Source of the DNA: Actinocatenispora sp963815125
Lineage (GTDB): Bacteria > Actinomycetota > Actinomycetes > Mycobacteriales > Micromonosporaceae
Direction: 5' to 3'
DNA length: 64,000 nt
Assembly: GCA_963815125.1 (NCBI GenBank)
Contig: CAWFFM010000014.1
Location: 62,001-126,000, forward strand
Positions within the stretch are counted from its first letter, which is position 1, and the number at the start of each line of letters is the position of its first letter. The translations under genes and the position numbers were made by a program. A model generated the notes under the pieces. That model worked only from the letters and a program-made list of their open reading frames with translations, was not told the DNA's origin and did no database searches. Below, piece after piece: positions 25,322 to 34,159 of the stretch.

Positions 25322-28300
25322 TCAGGACTTCGCGGGGGGTGGAGCCGGGGCGTCCAGGATCGTGGTGATCAGCTCGGCGCACCAGTTCAGCAACGGCAGG
25401 TCGCGCATCGGCTCGCCGCCGATCCGGCGGGTGCTCGGCCGGGGCAGACTGACCATGTCCAGGTTGGACTTGATGGTGGCGTCCGGGTAGAGGCGCTTGA
25501 GCCGTAGCTGCTTGGAATCCGGCAGCGCCATCGGCGAGAAGCGTACGTGCCGGCCCTGCAACGACACGTCGGTCAGCCCGTACCGGCGGGCCAGCAACCG
25601 GAACCGGGCCACCTGGACCAGGTTCTCCACCGGCGTCGGGATCTCGCCGTACCGGTCGACCAGCTCGGCGCGGACCTCGTCGAGCGCCGCGTCGTCGCGT
25701 ACCTCGGCCAGCTTGCGGTACATCTCCAGGCGCAGCCGTTCCACGCCGATGTAGTCGTGCGGCAGATGCGCGTCGACCGGCAGATCGACCTTGACGTCGG
25801 CGATCTCCTCGGGTGTCTCGCCCTTGAACGCCTGGACGGCCTCGCCGACCATCCGCACGTACAGGTCGAAACCGACACCCTCGATGTGGCCGGACTGCTG
25901 GCCGCCGAGCAGGTTGCCGGCACCGCGGATCTCCAGGTCCTTCATCGCCACGAACATGCCGGCACCCAGCTCGGTGTGCTGGGCGATGGTGGCCAGCCGC
26001 TCGTGCGCCTGTTCGGTCAGCGGCTTCTCCCCCGGGTAGAGGAAGTACGCGTACGCGCGTTCCCGGCCACGACCGACCCGGCCCCGGATCTGGTGCAGCT
26101 GGGACAGACCCAGCATGTCGGCACGTTCCACGATCAGCGTGTTGGCGTTCGGGATGTCGATACCGGACTCCACGATCGTGGTGCAGACCAGTACGTCGAT
26201 GTCCCGGTTCCAGAAGTCGAGCATGATCTTCTCCAGCCGCTCCTCGCCGAGCTGGCCGTGTGCGACCGCGACCCGCGCCTCCGGTACGAGTTCCCGGATC
26301 CGCCGCGCCGCCCGTTCGATCGACTCGACCCGGTTGTGCAGGTAGAAGACCTGCCCGTCGCGAAGCAGCTCGCGGCGTACGGCGGCGGCCACCTGCTTGT
26401 CCTCGTACGCCCCGACGAACGTCAGCACCGGGTGACGTTCCTCCGGTGGCGTGGCGATCACCGACATCTCCCGGATGCCGGTGACCGCCATCTCCAGCGT
26501 CCGCGGGATCGGGGTGGCCGACATGGTCAGTACGTCGACGTGGGTACGCAGCTGCTTGAGGTATTCCTTGTGCTCCACCCCGAACCGCTGCTCCTCGTCC
26601 ACGATGACGAGGCCGAGCTGCTTGAACCGGGTCTGCGAGGACAGCAACCGGTGCGTGCCGAGCACGATGTCGGCGCTGCCGTCGGCGATACCGGTCAGGG
26701 TCTGCTCGGTGTCGGTCGGCGTGTTGAACCGCGACAGGGTACGGATGACCACCGGGAACTGCGCCATCCGCTCGGTGAACGTGTTGAAGTGCTGCTGCGC
26801 CAGCAGCGTGGTGGGCACCAGTACGGCGACCTGCTTGCCGTCCTGCACCGCCTTGAACGCGGCGCGTACCGCGATCTCGGTCTTGCCGTAGCCGACGTCA
26901 CCGCAGATCAGCCGGTCCATCGGGACCGAGCGGCGCATGTCGCCCTTGACCTCGTCGATGGCGGAGAGCTGGTCGGGGGTCTCGGCGAACGGGAACGCGT
27001 CCTCCAGTTCGCGCTGCCACGGGGTGTCCGGGCCGAACGCGAAGCCGGTCGAGTTCTGCCGCGCCGCGTAGAGTTTGATCAGTTCGGCGGCGATCTCCTT
27101 GACCGCCTTGCGGGCCCGGCTCTTGGCCTTCTGCCAGTCCGCGCCGCCCATCTTGTGCAGGGTCGGATGTTCCCCGCCGACGTAGCGGGTCAGCTGGTCG
27201 AGCTGGTCGGTCGGTACGTACAGCCGGTCGCCGGGCTGCCCGCGCTTGCTCGCCGCGTACTCCAGCACCAGGTATTCGCGTTCGGCGCCGTTGACGGCGC
27301 GCTGCACCAGGTCTACGTAGCGGCCGATGCCGTGCTGTTCGTGCACCACGTAGTCGCCGGCGGCCAGTTCGAGCGGGTCGATCGTACGGCGCCGCCGGCT
27401 CGGCATCCGCCGCATGTCCTTTGTGGAGGAACCCTTGCCACCGGTGATGTCGTTGCCGGTCAGTACGGCCAGTTTCACGGTACTGTCGACGAAACCGCGT
27501 TCCAGGCCGCCGGTGGTGACCAGGATCGACCGGGCCTGAGGTGCGGCGGCAACCGTGTCGGCCAACTGCGCGCCCAGATCCGCCTCGCGCAGCAGTTCCA
27601 CGGCACGTTGCGCCGGCCCGTGGCCCTCGAACACCAGGGCGACCGCGTACCCGTCTGCGTTCCAGCGGCGTACGTCGCCGAGCAGTGCGGCGCCGTCGCC
27701 GTGGTAGAGCGGGGCGGGTTGGGCGCCGAGGGCGACCGCGTCGTCCGGCGCCAGGTCGACCGGCGTGGGGGCCAGTTCCGGGTCGATCGCGGCAAGTTCC
27801 GCGTCGATGGAACTGGGCGACTCGTTCTCCACGACGCCGAACGGGCTGATCGTCCACCACGGCAGGCCCAGCCCGGTGGCGGTGGTCCGTACGTCGCCGA
27901 GGCTGTGGAACGCCGCCGCGCCCAGGTCGATCGGGGTGGCACCGCCGGCCGCCGCCGCGGCCCAGCTCGCCGCCAGGAACTCCGCGGAGGTGGCCACCAG
28001 GTCGTGCGCCCGGGAACGGATCCGTTCCGGGTCACAGGCCAGTACGACGGTGTTGGTCGGCATGCAGTGCACCAGCAGTTCCAGCTGGTCGGCGCCGTCC
28101 GCGCCGGGTCCGGACAGCAGCGCCGGGGTCAGCGACTCCATGCCCTCCACCGGGATGCCCTCGGCCAGCTTCGCGCACATCTCGGCCAGGCCGGGGTGCT
28201 CGGCGCCGAGTTCGGCGGCCCGCTGCCGTATCTGCGGGGTGAGCAGCAGTTCCCGGCACGGCGGCGCGAGGATGTACTGCTGCCCGTCGGCCTTGTCGAA

Positions 28301-28996
28301 CGAACGCTGGTCGGCGACGGCGAAGGACCGGATCTCGTCGACCTCGTCGCCCCAGAACTCGGCCCGCAGCGGGTGCTCCTCGGTGGGCGGGAACACGTCG
28401 AGGATGCCGCCGCGTACCGCGAACTCGCCGCGCGAACCGACCATGTCGACCCGGGTGTACGCCAGGTCGGACAGCCGGCGGGTCACCTCCGCCAGGTCGG
28501 CGGTGGCACCCGGTCGCAGCTCGACCGGATCGAGGTCGCCGAGTCCACGCAGCTGGGGTTGCAGCACACTGCGGACCGCGGCGCAGACCACCCGTACCGG
28601 TCCCTGGCCCGGTACGTCGGAGACGGGATGGGCCAGCCGGCGCAGTACGGACAGCCGCCGGGCCACCGTGTCGCTGCGGGGTGAGAGCCGCTCGTGCGGC
28701 AACGTCTCCCAGGCCGGGTACACCACCACCTGGTCGGGCGGCAGCAGGCAACGCAGCGACTCGGCCAGATCCTCGGCCTCCCGGCCGGTCGCGGTCACCG
28801 CGAGCACCGGGCGACCGGCACCCCCGCCGGCACCATCGGCGTCGGCGGCGATCCCGGCGATCACGAACGGGCGCAGCGCGGGCGGCGCGGTCAGGTCGAG
28901 GCGTTCGGCCTCCGGCCCGCCGCCACGGGCCAGGTCGCGGGTACGGCCCAGGGCCGGGTCGGCGGTGGCGGCGGTGAGCAGACCGGTCAGCTTCAC
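25322..28996 (-). CDS. mfd: Transcription-repair coupling factor Mfd
   Basis: DNA translocase that pushes stalled RNA polymerase off DNA and recruits UvrA. About 1224 residues, normal for the family. The N-terminal UvrB-like modules are followed by an RNA polymerase-interacting (CarD-like) domain with YVVHEQHGIGRY. The motor has Walker A GDVGYGKTE near residue 697, DEEQRFG near 799 and LTMSATPIPRTLEM; a C-terminal TRCF domain follows. The GTG at 28996 has GGAG upstream; the frame continues to 29056 with ATG. It is convergent with the epoxide hydrolase, 10 bases apart. Confidence 0.96.
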   Translation of the reverse strand: MKLTGLLTAATADPALGRTRDLARGGGPEAERLDLTAPPALRPFVIAGIAADADGAGGGAGRPVLAVTATGREAEDLAESLRCLLPPDQVVVYPAWETLPHERLSPRSDTVARRLSVLRRLAHPVSDVPGQGPVRVVCAAVRSVLQPQLRGLGDLDPVELRPGATADLAEVTRRLSDLAYTRVDMVGSRGEFAVRGGILDVFPPTEEHPLRAEFWGDEVDEIRSFAVADQRSFDKADGQQYILAPPCRELLLTPQIRQRAAELGAEHPGLAEMCAKLAEGIPVEGMESLTPALLSGPGADGADQLELLVHCMPTNTVVLACDPERIRSRAHDLVATSAEFLAASWAAAAAGGATPIDLGAAAFHSLGDVRTTATGLGLPWWTISPFGVVENESPSSIDAELAAIDPELAPTPVDLAPDDAVALGAQPAPLYHGDGAALLGDVRRWNADGYAVALVFEGHGPAQRAVELLREADLGAQLADTVAAAPQARSILVTTGGLERGFVDSTVKLAVLTGNDITGGKGSSTKDMRRMPSRRRRTIDPLELAAGDYVVHEQHGIGRYVDLVQRAVNGAEREYLVLEYAASKRGQPGDRLYVPTDQLDQLTRYVGGEHPTLHKMGGADWQKAKSRARKAVKEIAAELIKLYAARQNSTGFAFGPDTPWQRELEDAFPFAETPDQLSAIDEVKGDMRRSVPMDRLICGDVGYGKTEIAVRAAFKAVQDGKQVAVLVPTTLLAQQHFNTFTERMAQFPVVIRTLSRFNTPTDTEQTLTGIADGSADIVLGTHRLLSSQTRFKQLGLVIVDEEQRFGVEHKEYLKQLRTHVDVLTMSATPIPRTLEMAVTGIREMSVIATPPEERHPVLTFVGAYEDKQVAAAVRRELLRDGQVFYLHNRVESIERAARRIRELVPEARVAVAHGQLGEERLEKIMLDFWNRDIDVLVCTTIVESGIDIPNANTLIVERADMLGLSQLHQIRGRVGRGRERAYAYFLYPGEKPLTEQAHERLATIAQHTELGAGMFVAMKDLEIRGAGNLLGGQQSGHIEGVGFDLYVRMVGEAVQAFKGETPEEIADVKVDLPVDAHLPHDYIGVERLRLEMYRKLAEVRDDAALDEVRAELVDRYGEIPTPVENLVQVARFRLLARRYGLTDVSLQGRHVRFSPMALPDSKQLRLKRLYPDATIKSNLDMVSLPRPSTRRIGGEPMRDLPLLNWCAELITTILDAPAPPPAKS

Positions 28997-29255
28997 GTTG
29001 GGCTCCAGAGATGTTCCCCGCGGGGTGCGCCGATGGCCGGGCACGCGTGCGGGCATGCGTCAGTGCCCCTGGCCGATCGCAGGCCGGGGGTCCGCAGACC
29101 ACCCTACGCCGCGGGTGGGACAGCCCTCACCGGCACGACCGGCGCTGTCGACCGGAAAAGGTGGTGGCGCCGCGTTTGTAGACTGCGGCTGTTTGTGTGC
29201 AGGTAATCCCGTTCGCCCCCGGCCGTTCCGGTCGGGGCCGGCTTCCGGAGGCCAG

Positions 29256-30521
29256 ATGCGCAACAGAACCACCATCCCCAGGCTCGGCGCCGCGATCGTC
29301 CTCGCCGTCGCGGCGGCCGGCCTGGTCGGCGCGGCGCCGGCGAGCGCCGCGTACTCCGACCCGCTGACCACCACCACCGGTCAGGGCCTGGTCTGGCACG
29401 CCACCCCCGCCGCGGCGCTGACCGCGCTGGACGACGCGTTGCCCAATGTCAGCGCCAACACCGTGGTCGCCAACACCAACCACGCGATGACCGGCTGTAC
29501 CAGCGGAGAGTCGGCATCGATGCCGCTCAACCCGACGCAGACCCGCAAGATGTGCTGGGCCTCCGGCGACGCCGGCACGGCGAGCTGGGTTCCGCAGGGC
29601 ATCACCACCTCCGGCGACGCCGACGACGACGGCATGTGGGGCACCGACAGCATCATGCTGTCCGGCTGGCACTCCACCATCAGCGGCCGGTACGACGAGG
29701 CCCGGATCGCGTTCATCAACGACGACGATCCGGCCGCACCGACCTACCGCTGGGCGTACCTGGTCGTACCGAACAGCACGGGCAGTACGTTCACCGCGGC
29801 CACCGCGCACATGGGCGGCATGGTCTGGTACGGCGACAAGATCTTCGTCACCGCGGTCGGCAACACCTCCACCGCGATCCGGGTGTTCAGCACCCACCAC
29901 ATCCTGCAGATGACCGACGGCAGCGCCACCATCGGGCACACCTCGTCGGGCTACGCCGCCTACGGATACCAGTACGCGCTGACCCAGGTCGGCTACTACA
30001 GCTACGCCGGCGGCACCTGCTCGATGGCCTCCGACATCGGCGTGCCGTGCTTCTCGTCGCTGTCCCTGGACCGCACGAGCACCGGCGGGAACAGCGTGGT
30101 CACCACGGAGTACTTCAGCGACCAGACGAAGGCCGGGCGGCTCTACCGGTACCCGATCGGCGGCGCCGACTACCTGCTGGCCGCCAACGCCCAGGGTGGG
30201 GTGAGCGCCAGCGAGGCGTACCGCAGCCACGTCGGCAACATGCAGGGTGTGCTGTCGCACGACGGCAAGTTCTACGTGGCGCACAGCTCGGCCACGGTGC
30301 ACGGCCAGTTGTGGCGGCAGACCACCAGCGCCAGTGCCTCCGCCCAGTGCGGCAGCCCGGCCACCACGGCCTGCTGGGCCGTGCATCCGGAGGCGTTGAC
30401 GTACAACGTCGCCACCGGCATGGTGTGGTCGCAGACCGAGTGGTCGCCGACCGACTGCTCCGATCATCAGCAGACCTGCGGGCGCGCGGTGTTCGGCGTG
30501 CCGTACTCCTCGATGATCTGA
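29256..30521 (+). CDS. Secreted protein of unknown function
   Basis: A 421-residue secreted protein. The signal peptide (about residues 1-33, ending near ASAAYS) has a twin-alanine cleavage site. The mature protein is rich in Gly, Ser, Thr and Tyr, with repeated WVPQGITT/ MVWYGDKIFV / LSHDGKFYVAH strands that look like blades of a beta-propeller, and several Cys pairs (DCSDHQQTCG near the end). I do not recognise an enzyme motif. A CGGAGG ribosome-binding site lies 6 bases upstream. It stands alone, divergent from mfd and followed by a strong hairpin. Confidence 0.75.
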   Translation: MRNRTTIPRLGAAIVLAVAAAGLVGAAPASAAYSDPLTTTTGQGLVWHATPAAALTALDDALPNVSANTVVANTNHAMTGCTSGESASMPLNPTQTRKMCWASGDAGTASWVPQGITTSGDADDDGMWGTDSIMLSGWHSTISGRYDEARIAFINDDDPAAPTYRWAYLVVPNSTGSTFTAATAHMGGMVWYGDKIFVTAVGNTSTAIRVFSTHHILQMTDGSATIGHTSSGYAAYGYQYALTQVGYYSYAGGTCSMASDIGVPCFSSLSLDRTSTGGNSVVTTEYFSDQTKAGRLYRYPIGGADYLLAANAQGGVSASEAYRSHVGNMQGVLSHDGKFYVAHSSATVHGQLWRQTTSASASAQCGSPATTACWAVHPEALTYNVATGMVWSQTEWSPTDCSDHQQTCGRAVFGVPYSSMI

Positions 30522-30540
30522 TCTGTTCTGCGGATGCGCG

Positions 30541-30571
30541 ACGGGCCCGCCGGTGTGACCGGCGGGCCCGT
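30541..30571. terminator. Bidirectional hairpin between convergent genes
   Basis: A perfect 13-base-pair stem (arms ACGGGCCCGCCGG, 30541-30553, and 30559-30571; loop TGTGA) lies 20 bases after the secreted-protein stop and 28 bases before the end of the lipoprotein gene on the other strand. It can serve both. Its arms recur almost exactly in the hairpin at 31406-31437. Confidence 0.7.
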
Positions 30572-30598
30572 TGCGTGCGGCGGGTCGACCGCGTTCTG

Positions 30599-31240
30599 TC
30601 AGCCGCAGCCGTTGGTGCAGATCTTGAGCGCGGCCGCGTTGTTGTCCTCGTCCGGGTCGTTCCGGTCGGTGGGATGCACCGTGACCGAACTGTCGAACGG
30701 CTTCCCACCGTCCAGATCGATGCTGAACTGCATGGTGTAGTTGAACGACGCGCCGGCCTTCAGCCCCGGCGCCGAGCACCGGACGAGCTTGCTGTCACTG
30801 CTGTCGGGCCTGCACTGCGACCAGGCACCGCCCGCGGTCGTGGTGTTCTGGTCGAGGTGGAAGTCCATGCTGGACGCGTCGGTGACGCCCGGCCCCTCGT
30901 TGCGTACCGTGATCTTGACGGTTCCGGTCACCTTCCCGACCGAACCGTTGGTGGTCACCCACCCAGCTTCCACCGCAAGGTCCACCGTCGACGCGCCACC
31001 ACAGCCGTCGTTGCAGGAGGCACTCGGCGACGCGCTCGCCGGGCCCGACCCACTCGACGAACTCGGTGCCGCGCTGTCCGAGCCGCCCGCCGAGCTTCCG
31101 GCCGGCCCGCAGGCGCTGACCGACGCAGCTGCGGCAAGCACGGCGACCGCGACGGCCACCGTACGGCCCGCGTGGCGCTTATGCGATGCAGCACTCCGCC
31201 GCGGCACCGTACGGGCAGATTTCCCCCGTTGACTGTGCAT
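30599..31240 (-). CDS. Lipoprotein with CARDB-like domain, function unknown
   Basis: A 213-residue lipoprotein. It has a very basic N-terminus, a hydrophobic region, and a lipobox VSAC with the modified Cys near residue 44. A low-complexity Ser/Gly/Ala linker (about 46-75) follows. The C-terminal domain of about 135 residues has GSVGKVTGTVKITVRNEGPG and a terminal DPDEDNNAAALKI, typical of CARDB/DUF11-like immunoglobulin-fold adhesion modules. Cys pairs at both ends (CNDGCG and CTNGCG) could clip the domain. Monocistronic, with a hairpin in its leader. Confidence 0.75.
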   Translation of the reverse strand: MHSQRGKSARTVPRRSAASHKRHAGRTVAVAVAVLAAAASVSACGPAGSSAGGSDSAAPSSSSGSGPASASPSASCNDGCGGASTVDLAVEAGWVTTNGSVGKVTGTVKITVRNEGPGVTDASSMDFHLDQNTTTAGGAWSQCRPDSSDSKLVRCSAPGLKAGASFNYTMQFSIDLDGGKPFDSSVTVHPTDRNDPDEDNNAAALKICTNGCG

Positions 31241-31274
31241 CTCTCTCGCCTTCCCCCGTTGATCGGTTCAAGAA

Positions 31275-31305
31275 GGATGCGGAAACTCAGTGAATTTCCG
31301 CATCC
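31275..31305 (-). promoter_or_regulatory. Leader hairpin of the lipoprotein gene
   Basis: A perfect 11-base-pair inverted repeat (31275-31285 with 31295-31305, 9-base loop) lies 35 bases upstream of the lipoprotein ATG. The region is rich in A and T for this genome. It could be an operator or a structured mRNA leader. Confidence 0.4.
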
Positions 31306-31405
31306 GCTCCGAAGTATCAACGTAATGGTCAAGAAGGCTCGAAGCCCCTTTCCCCGGCCGAACGGTTCGCGGTCGGCACACAGCTCAAGGAACTGGTCAC
31401 ACGGT

Positions 31406-31437
31406 GACGGGCCCGCCGGATGACCGGCAGGCCCGTC
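31406..31437 (-). terminator. Terminator hairpin of the ABC transporter operon
   Basis: A 14-base-pair stem with one mismatch (31406-31419 with 31424-31437, loop ATGA) starts 31 bases after the last ABC permease stop. It is nearly the same sequence as the hairpin at 30541-30571. No T tract. Confidence 0.65.
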
Positions 31438-31467
31438 GTACTTCGGAAGTTCTGTGCTCCGGGCGGC

Positions 31468-32223
31468 TCAGCTGGTGTCGCCGGCCAGGCTGAAGGAGCG
31501 CAGCCGGTCGATCGCGACGAGCAGTCCGACGGCGGTGAACACCACCGACATCACGATCGCCACCACCACCGACATCGTGCTGGTCAGCAGCGGACTGCCG
31601 GACAGCGAATCGGCGAACTGGGTGACGTACTTCTGCACGCTCAGCACCTTCGTACCGGTCAGGATGTTGCCCAGCAGGCCCTCCCACAACAGGATGTAGG
31701 CTAGGCCGACCAGTACCGAACGGCGGACCAGCAGGCTGCACATCACGAACAGGGCCGAGTAGACGCACGCGCCGACCGCGCTGGCCACCGCGAGCGCCAC
31801 ACCCATCCGTACGGACACCACGAGTGCACCGGCAGCCAGCATCGGTACGGCCACCACCACCGCGCTGACCACCGCCGAGACCAGGTACTTGGTCAGGATG
31901 ATCTCCCGACGCGGCAGCGGCTTGGTCAGGATGTGCACGATCGTGCCGTCGTCGACCTCGGAACCGACCACGCTGGTACCGATGATCAGCGCGGTCAACG
32001 GCAGCACCACCGCGATACCCAGGCCGAGCAGCACGGTGTTGGTGGCGACATCCAGATCGACATGGTCGACCCGCATCAGCAGAGCCAGCCCAACCAGGAT
32101 CACCGGCAGCGGGATCAGCAGCAGGGAACGCCGGCGGCCGAGCAGACCGCGCAGGGTGATCCGGGCGATCGTCATGTTGAACAGGCCCGGCCCGGCGGCC
32201 GGTGCCACGGTCTGAGTACTCAT
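31468..32223 (-). CDS. ABC-2 type transporter permease
   Basis: A 251-residue ABC permease with six membrane segments. The N-terminal segment follows RRRSLLLIPLPVILVGLA, and an amphipathic region DDGTIVHILTKPLPRREIIL is typical of ABC-2 permeases between helices 2 and 3. Its ATG overlaps the upstream ATPase stop (ATGA). It pairs with the ATPase at 32223-33275. Last gene of a four-gene unit of two ATPase/permease pairs, followed by a hairpin. The substrate is unknown. Confidence 0.85.
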   Translation of the reverse strand: MSTQTVAPAAGPGLFNMTIARITLRGLLGRRRSLLLIPLPVILVGLALLMRVDHVDLDVATNTVLLGLGIAVVLPLTALIIGTSVVGSEVDDGTIVHILTKPLPRREIILTKYLVSAVVSAVVVAVPMLAAGALVVSVRMGVALAVASAVGACVYSALFVMCSLLVRRSVLVGLAYILLWEGLLGNILTGTKVLSVQKYVTQFADSLSGSPLLTSTMSVVVAIVMSVVFTAVGLLVAIDRLRSFSLAGDTS

Positions 32224-33275
32224 CAGGACGCCACCAGGTAGGAGAAGACGCTTTCCAGGGACTCGTCGGCCGGGATCACCTGTTCCAGGCGGATCCCACC
32301 GGCGCGGGCGACGCGGGGCAGCGCCCGGGTGAACTGGCCGTAGTCGCTGGCCCGGACGCGCAGCCCACCGACCGGGCCGGTACGCAGCCCGGCGCCGGGG
32401 TTGCCGGTCGCCAGTTCCACCCCGGCCACCGACTCCTCGACCATCAGCGCCGCCGCCAGCCGCCGGTCGTCGGACGAGGAGATCACGAACTCGTGCGGCC
32501 GGCTGGTCATCAACCGGCGGATCCTGCGGTAGTCGCCGGAGGCGGCGAGGCGGCCCGCCACGATCACCTGCACGGTGCCGGACAGCTGCTCGACCTCCTC
32601 CAGGATGTGCGAGCTGAACAGCACGGTCCGGCCCGATTCGGCCATCTGGTGCAGCAGTTCCATCATGTGCATCCGCTGCCGCGGGTCCATGCCGTTGAAC
32701 GGCTCGTCGAGCAGCAGCACCTGCGGGTCGTGCACCAGCGCCGCGGCCACCCGGGCCCGCTGCCGCATGCCCTTGGAGTACGTGTCGATCCGCCGGTCCG
32801 CCGCCGAGGCCAGGTCGACCATGGCGACCGCCCGGTGTGCGGCGGCCTCCGGGTCGGGCAGCCGTTGCAGCCTGGCCGAGGCCAGGATGAACTCCCACGC
32901 GGTCAGGAAACCGTGCACGTTCTCCCGTTCGGTGACCAGACCCACGTGCCGGTACACGTCCGGGTTGCGCCAGGCCGACCGGCCGGACACCGTGACGGTG
33001 CCCCGGGACGGGGCGAGGAAGCCCGCCATCATGTGCAGCAGGGTGGTCTTGCCGGCACCGTTCGGGCCGAGCAGCCCGGTCACCCCGGCGCCCAGGCTCA
33101 TGGTGATGTCGTTGACCGCCACCACGTTGCCGTACCACCGGGACACCCCGGTCAGTTCCAGTACGGCCGGACCATCCGATGTGGACGGTGCGGCCGGTGC
33201 CGCGGTCCCCTGCGCATCCATGGCTGTCCGCTCATCCGTCTCTACCACGTTCACCGGTTCCGTCGGTGCGCTCAT
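32223..33275 (-). CDS. ABC transporter ATP-binding protein (pair 2)
   Basis: A 350-residue ABC ATPase. Walker A is GPNGAGKTT, the signature region is YSKGMRQRARVAAALVHDP, Walker B is LLLDEPFNGMDP, and the H-loop is in SSHILEEVEQ. The N-terminal 35 residues before the ABC domain are extra and Ala/Pro-rich. A C-terminal domain of about 100 residues is typical of DrrA/CcmA-like subunits. The ATG at 33275 overlaps the permease stop upstream and its own stop overlaps the permease start downstream. Confidence 0.9.
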   Translation of the reverse strand: MSAPTEPVNVVETDERTAMDAQGTAAPAAPSTSDGPAVLELTGVSRWYGNVVAVNDITMSLGAGVTGLLGPNGAGKTTLLHMMAGFLAPSRGTVTVSGRSAWRNPDVYRHVGLVTERENVHGFLTAWEFILASARLQRLPDPEAAAHRAVAMVDLASAADRRIDTYSKGMRQRARVAAALVHDPQVLLLDEPFNGMDPRQRMHMMELLHQMAESGRTVLFSSHILEEVEQLSGTVQVIVAGRLAASGDYRRIRRLMTSRPHEFVISSSDDRRLAAALMVEESVAGVELATGNPGAGLRTGPVGGLRVRASDYGQFTRALPRVARAGGIRLEQVIPADESLESVFSYLVAS

Positions 33276-34159
33276 CACGCCGCCACCTTCCGGTACCGGA
33301 CGACCAACAGTGCGGTGGCCAGCGCCACCAGGACCACGGCGACCGCCGCGTACAGCGGGCCGTACGGGCCGATGTCCAGCCGCGACTGCCCGAACAGCCA
33401 GGTACGCAGGCCGTCCAGGATGCCGGTGATGCTGAACATGGACGCGAGCTGCCGTACGGCGCCGTGGCCCAGAACCTGCATCGCGCCGGAGACCGGCGTG
33501 GTGACCAGGAAGATGGCCACCACAGCGCCGGCGGCAATGGTGCGCCGACTGGTCAACGAGGCGGTCAGCAGCGCCACCGCGGACAGCACCATCGCGTAGA
33601 TCAGCGCGTTCAGCACACCCGGTACGAAGTCGGTGAACTCGTTCCACACGCCCGTGGCGTTGTCGGCGGAGAACGCGCCGCCCAGGAACATCACGAACAA
33701 CGGCACACCGATGACCACGAGTACGGCGGTAACCAGCGCGCCGAGCTTCGCCAGTACGTAGTCGTCCCGCCCGATCGGCCGGGAGAAGTACAGCGGCAGT
33801 ACGTGGTTGCGCAGGTCCCGGGAGGACATCTCCGGGGTGACCGCCGCCAGGAACAGCACCAGCAGGAAGCTCAGCCGGACCGGAAAGTCCAGATAGGACA
33901 CCGGGGTGATGCCCATCTGGGCGTGCAACGCGGCGAGTACCACGCCGACGACCAGCAGGATGCCCGCCACCAGGAACGGGAAGATCTTCGCCTTGGCGCT
34001 GCGGCCCAGCCCGAACGCGCTGCGGAAGCTGTAGATGTACAGCGCGCGCACCGCGTGCCCGCGGCCCAGCCGGACACCCGTGTAGCGCTGGTAGCCGATG
34101 TCATGGATGGTGCCGGCCGTTGCCGGCCCGGCCGGTACGGTCCGGTCAGCCGCGCTCAT
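33275..34159 (-). CDS. ABC-2 type transporter permease
   Basis: A 294-residue permease. A cytoplasmic N-terminus with HDIGYQRYTG is followed by six predicted membrane segments. The segment with TPEMSSRDLRNHVLPLYFSRPIGRDDYVLAK is the amphipathic coupling region. It pairs with the ATPase at 34146-35156, which it overlaps by 14 bases, and its own stop overlaps the next ATPase start. The order ATPase-permease-ATPase-permease suggests one four-part exporter or two linked ones. Confidence 0.87.
   Translation of the reverse strand: MSAADRTVPAGPATAGTIHDIGYQRYTGVRLGRGHAVRALYIYSFRSAFGLGRSAKAKIFPFLVAGILLVVGVVLAALHAQMGITPVSYLDFPVRLSFLLVLFLAAVTPEMSSRDLRNHVLPLYFSRPIGRDDYVLAKLGALVTAVLVVIGVPLFVMFLGGAFSADNATGVWNEFTDFVPGVLNALIYAMVLSAVALLTASLTSRRTIAAGAVVAIFLVTTPVSGAMQVLGHGAVRQLASMFSITGILDGLRTWLFGQSRLDIGPYGPLYAAVAVVLVALATALLVVRYRKVAA

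Noticed and set aside
25547..28684. Long plus-strand frame inside mfd
   Set aside because: Antisense to a complete Mfd with all helicase motifs.
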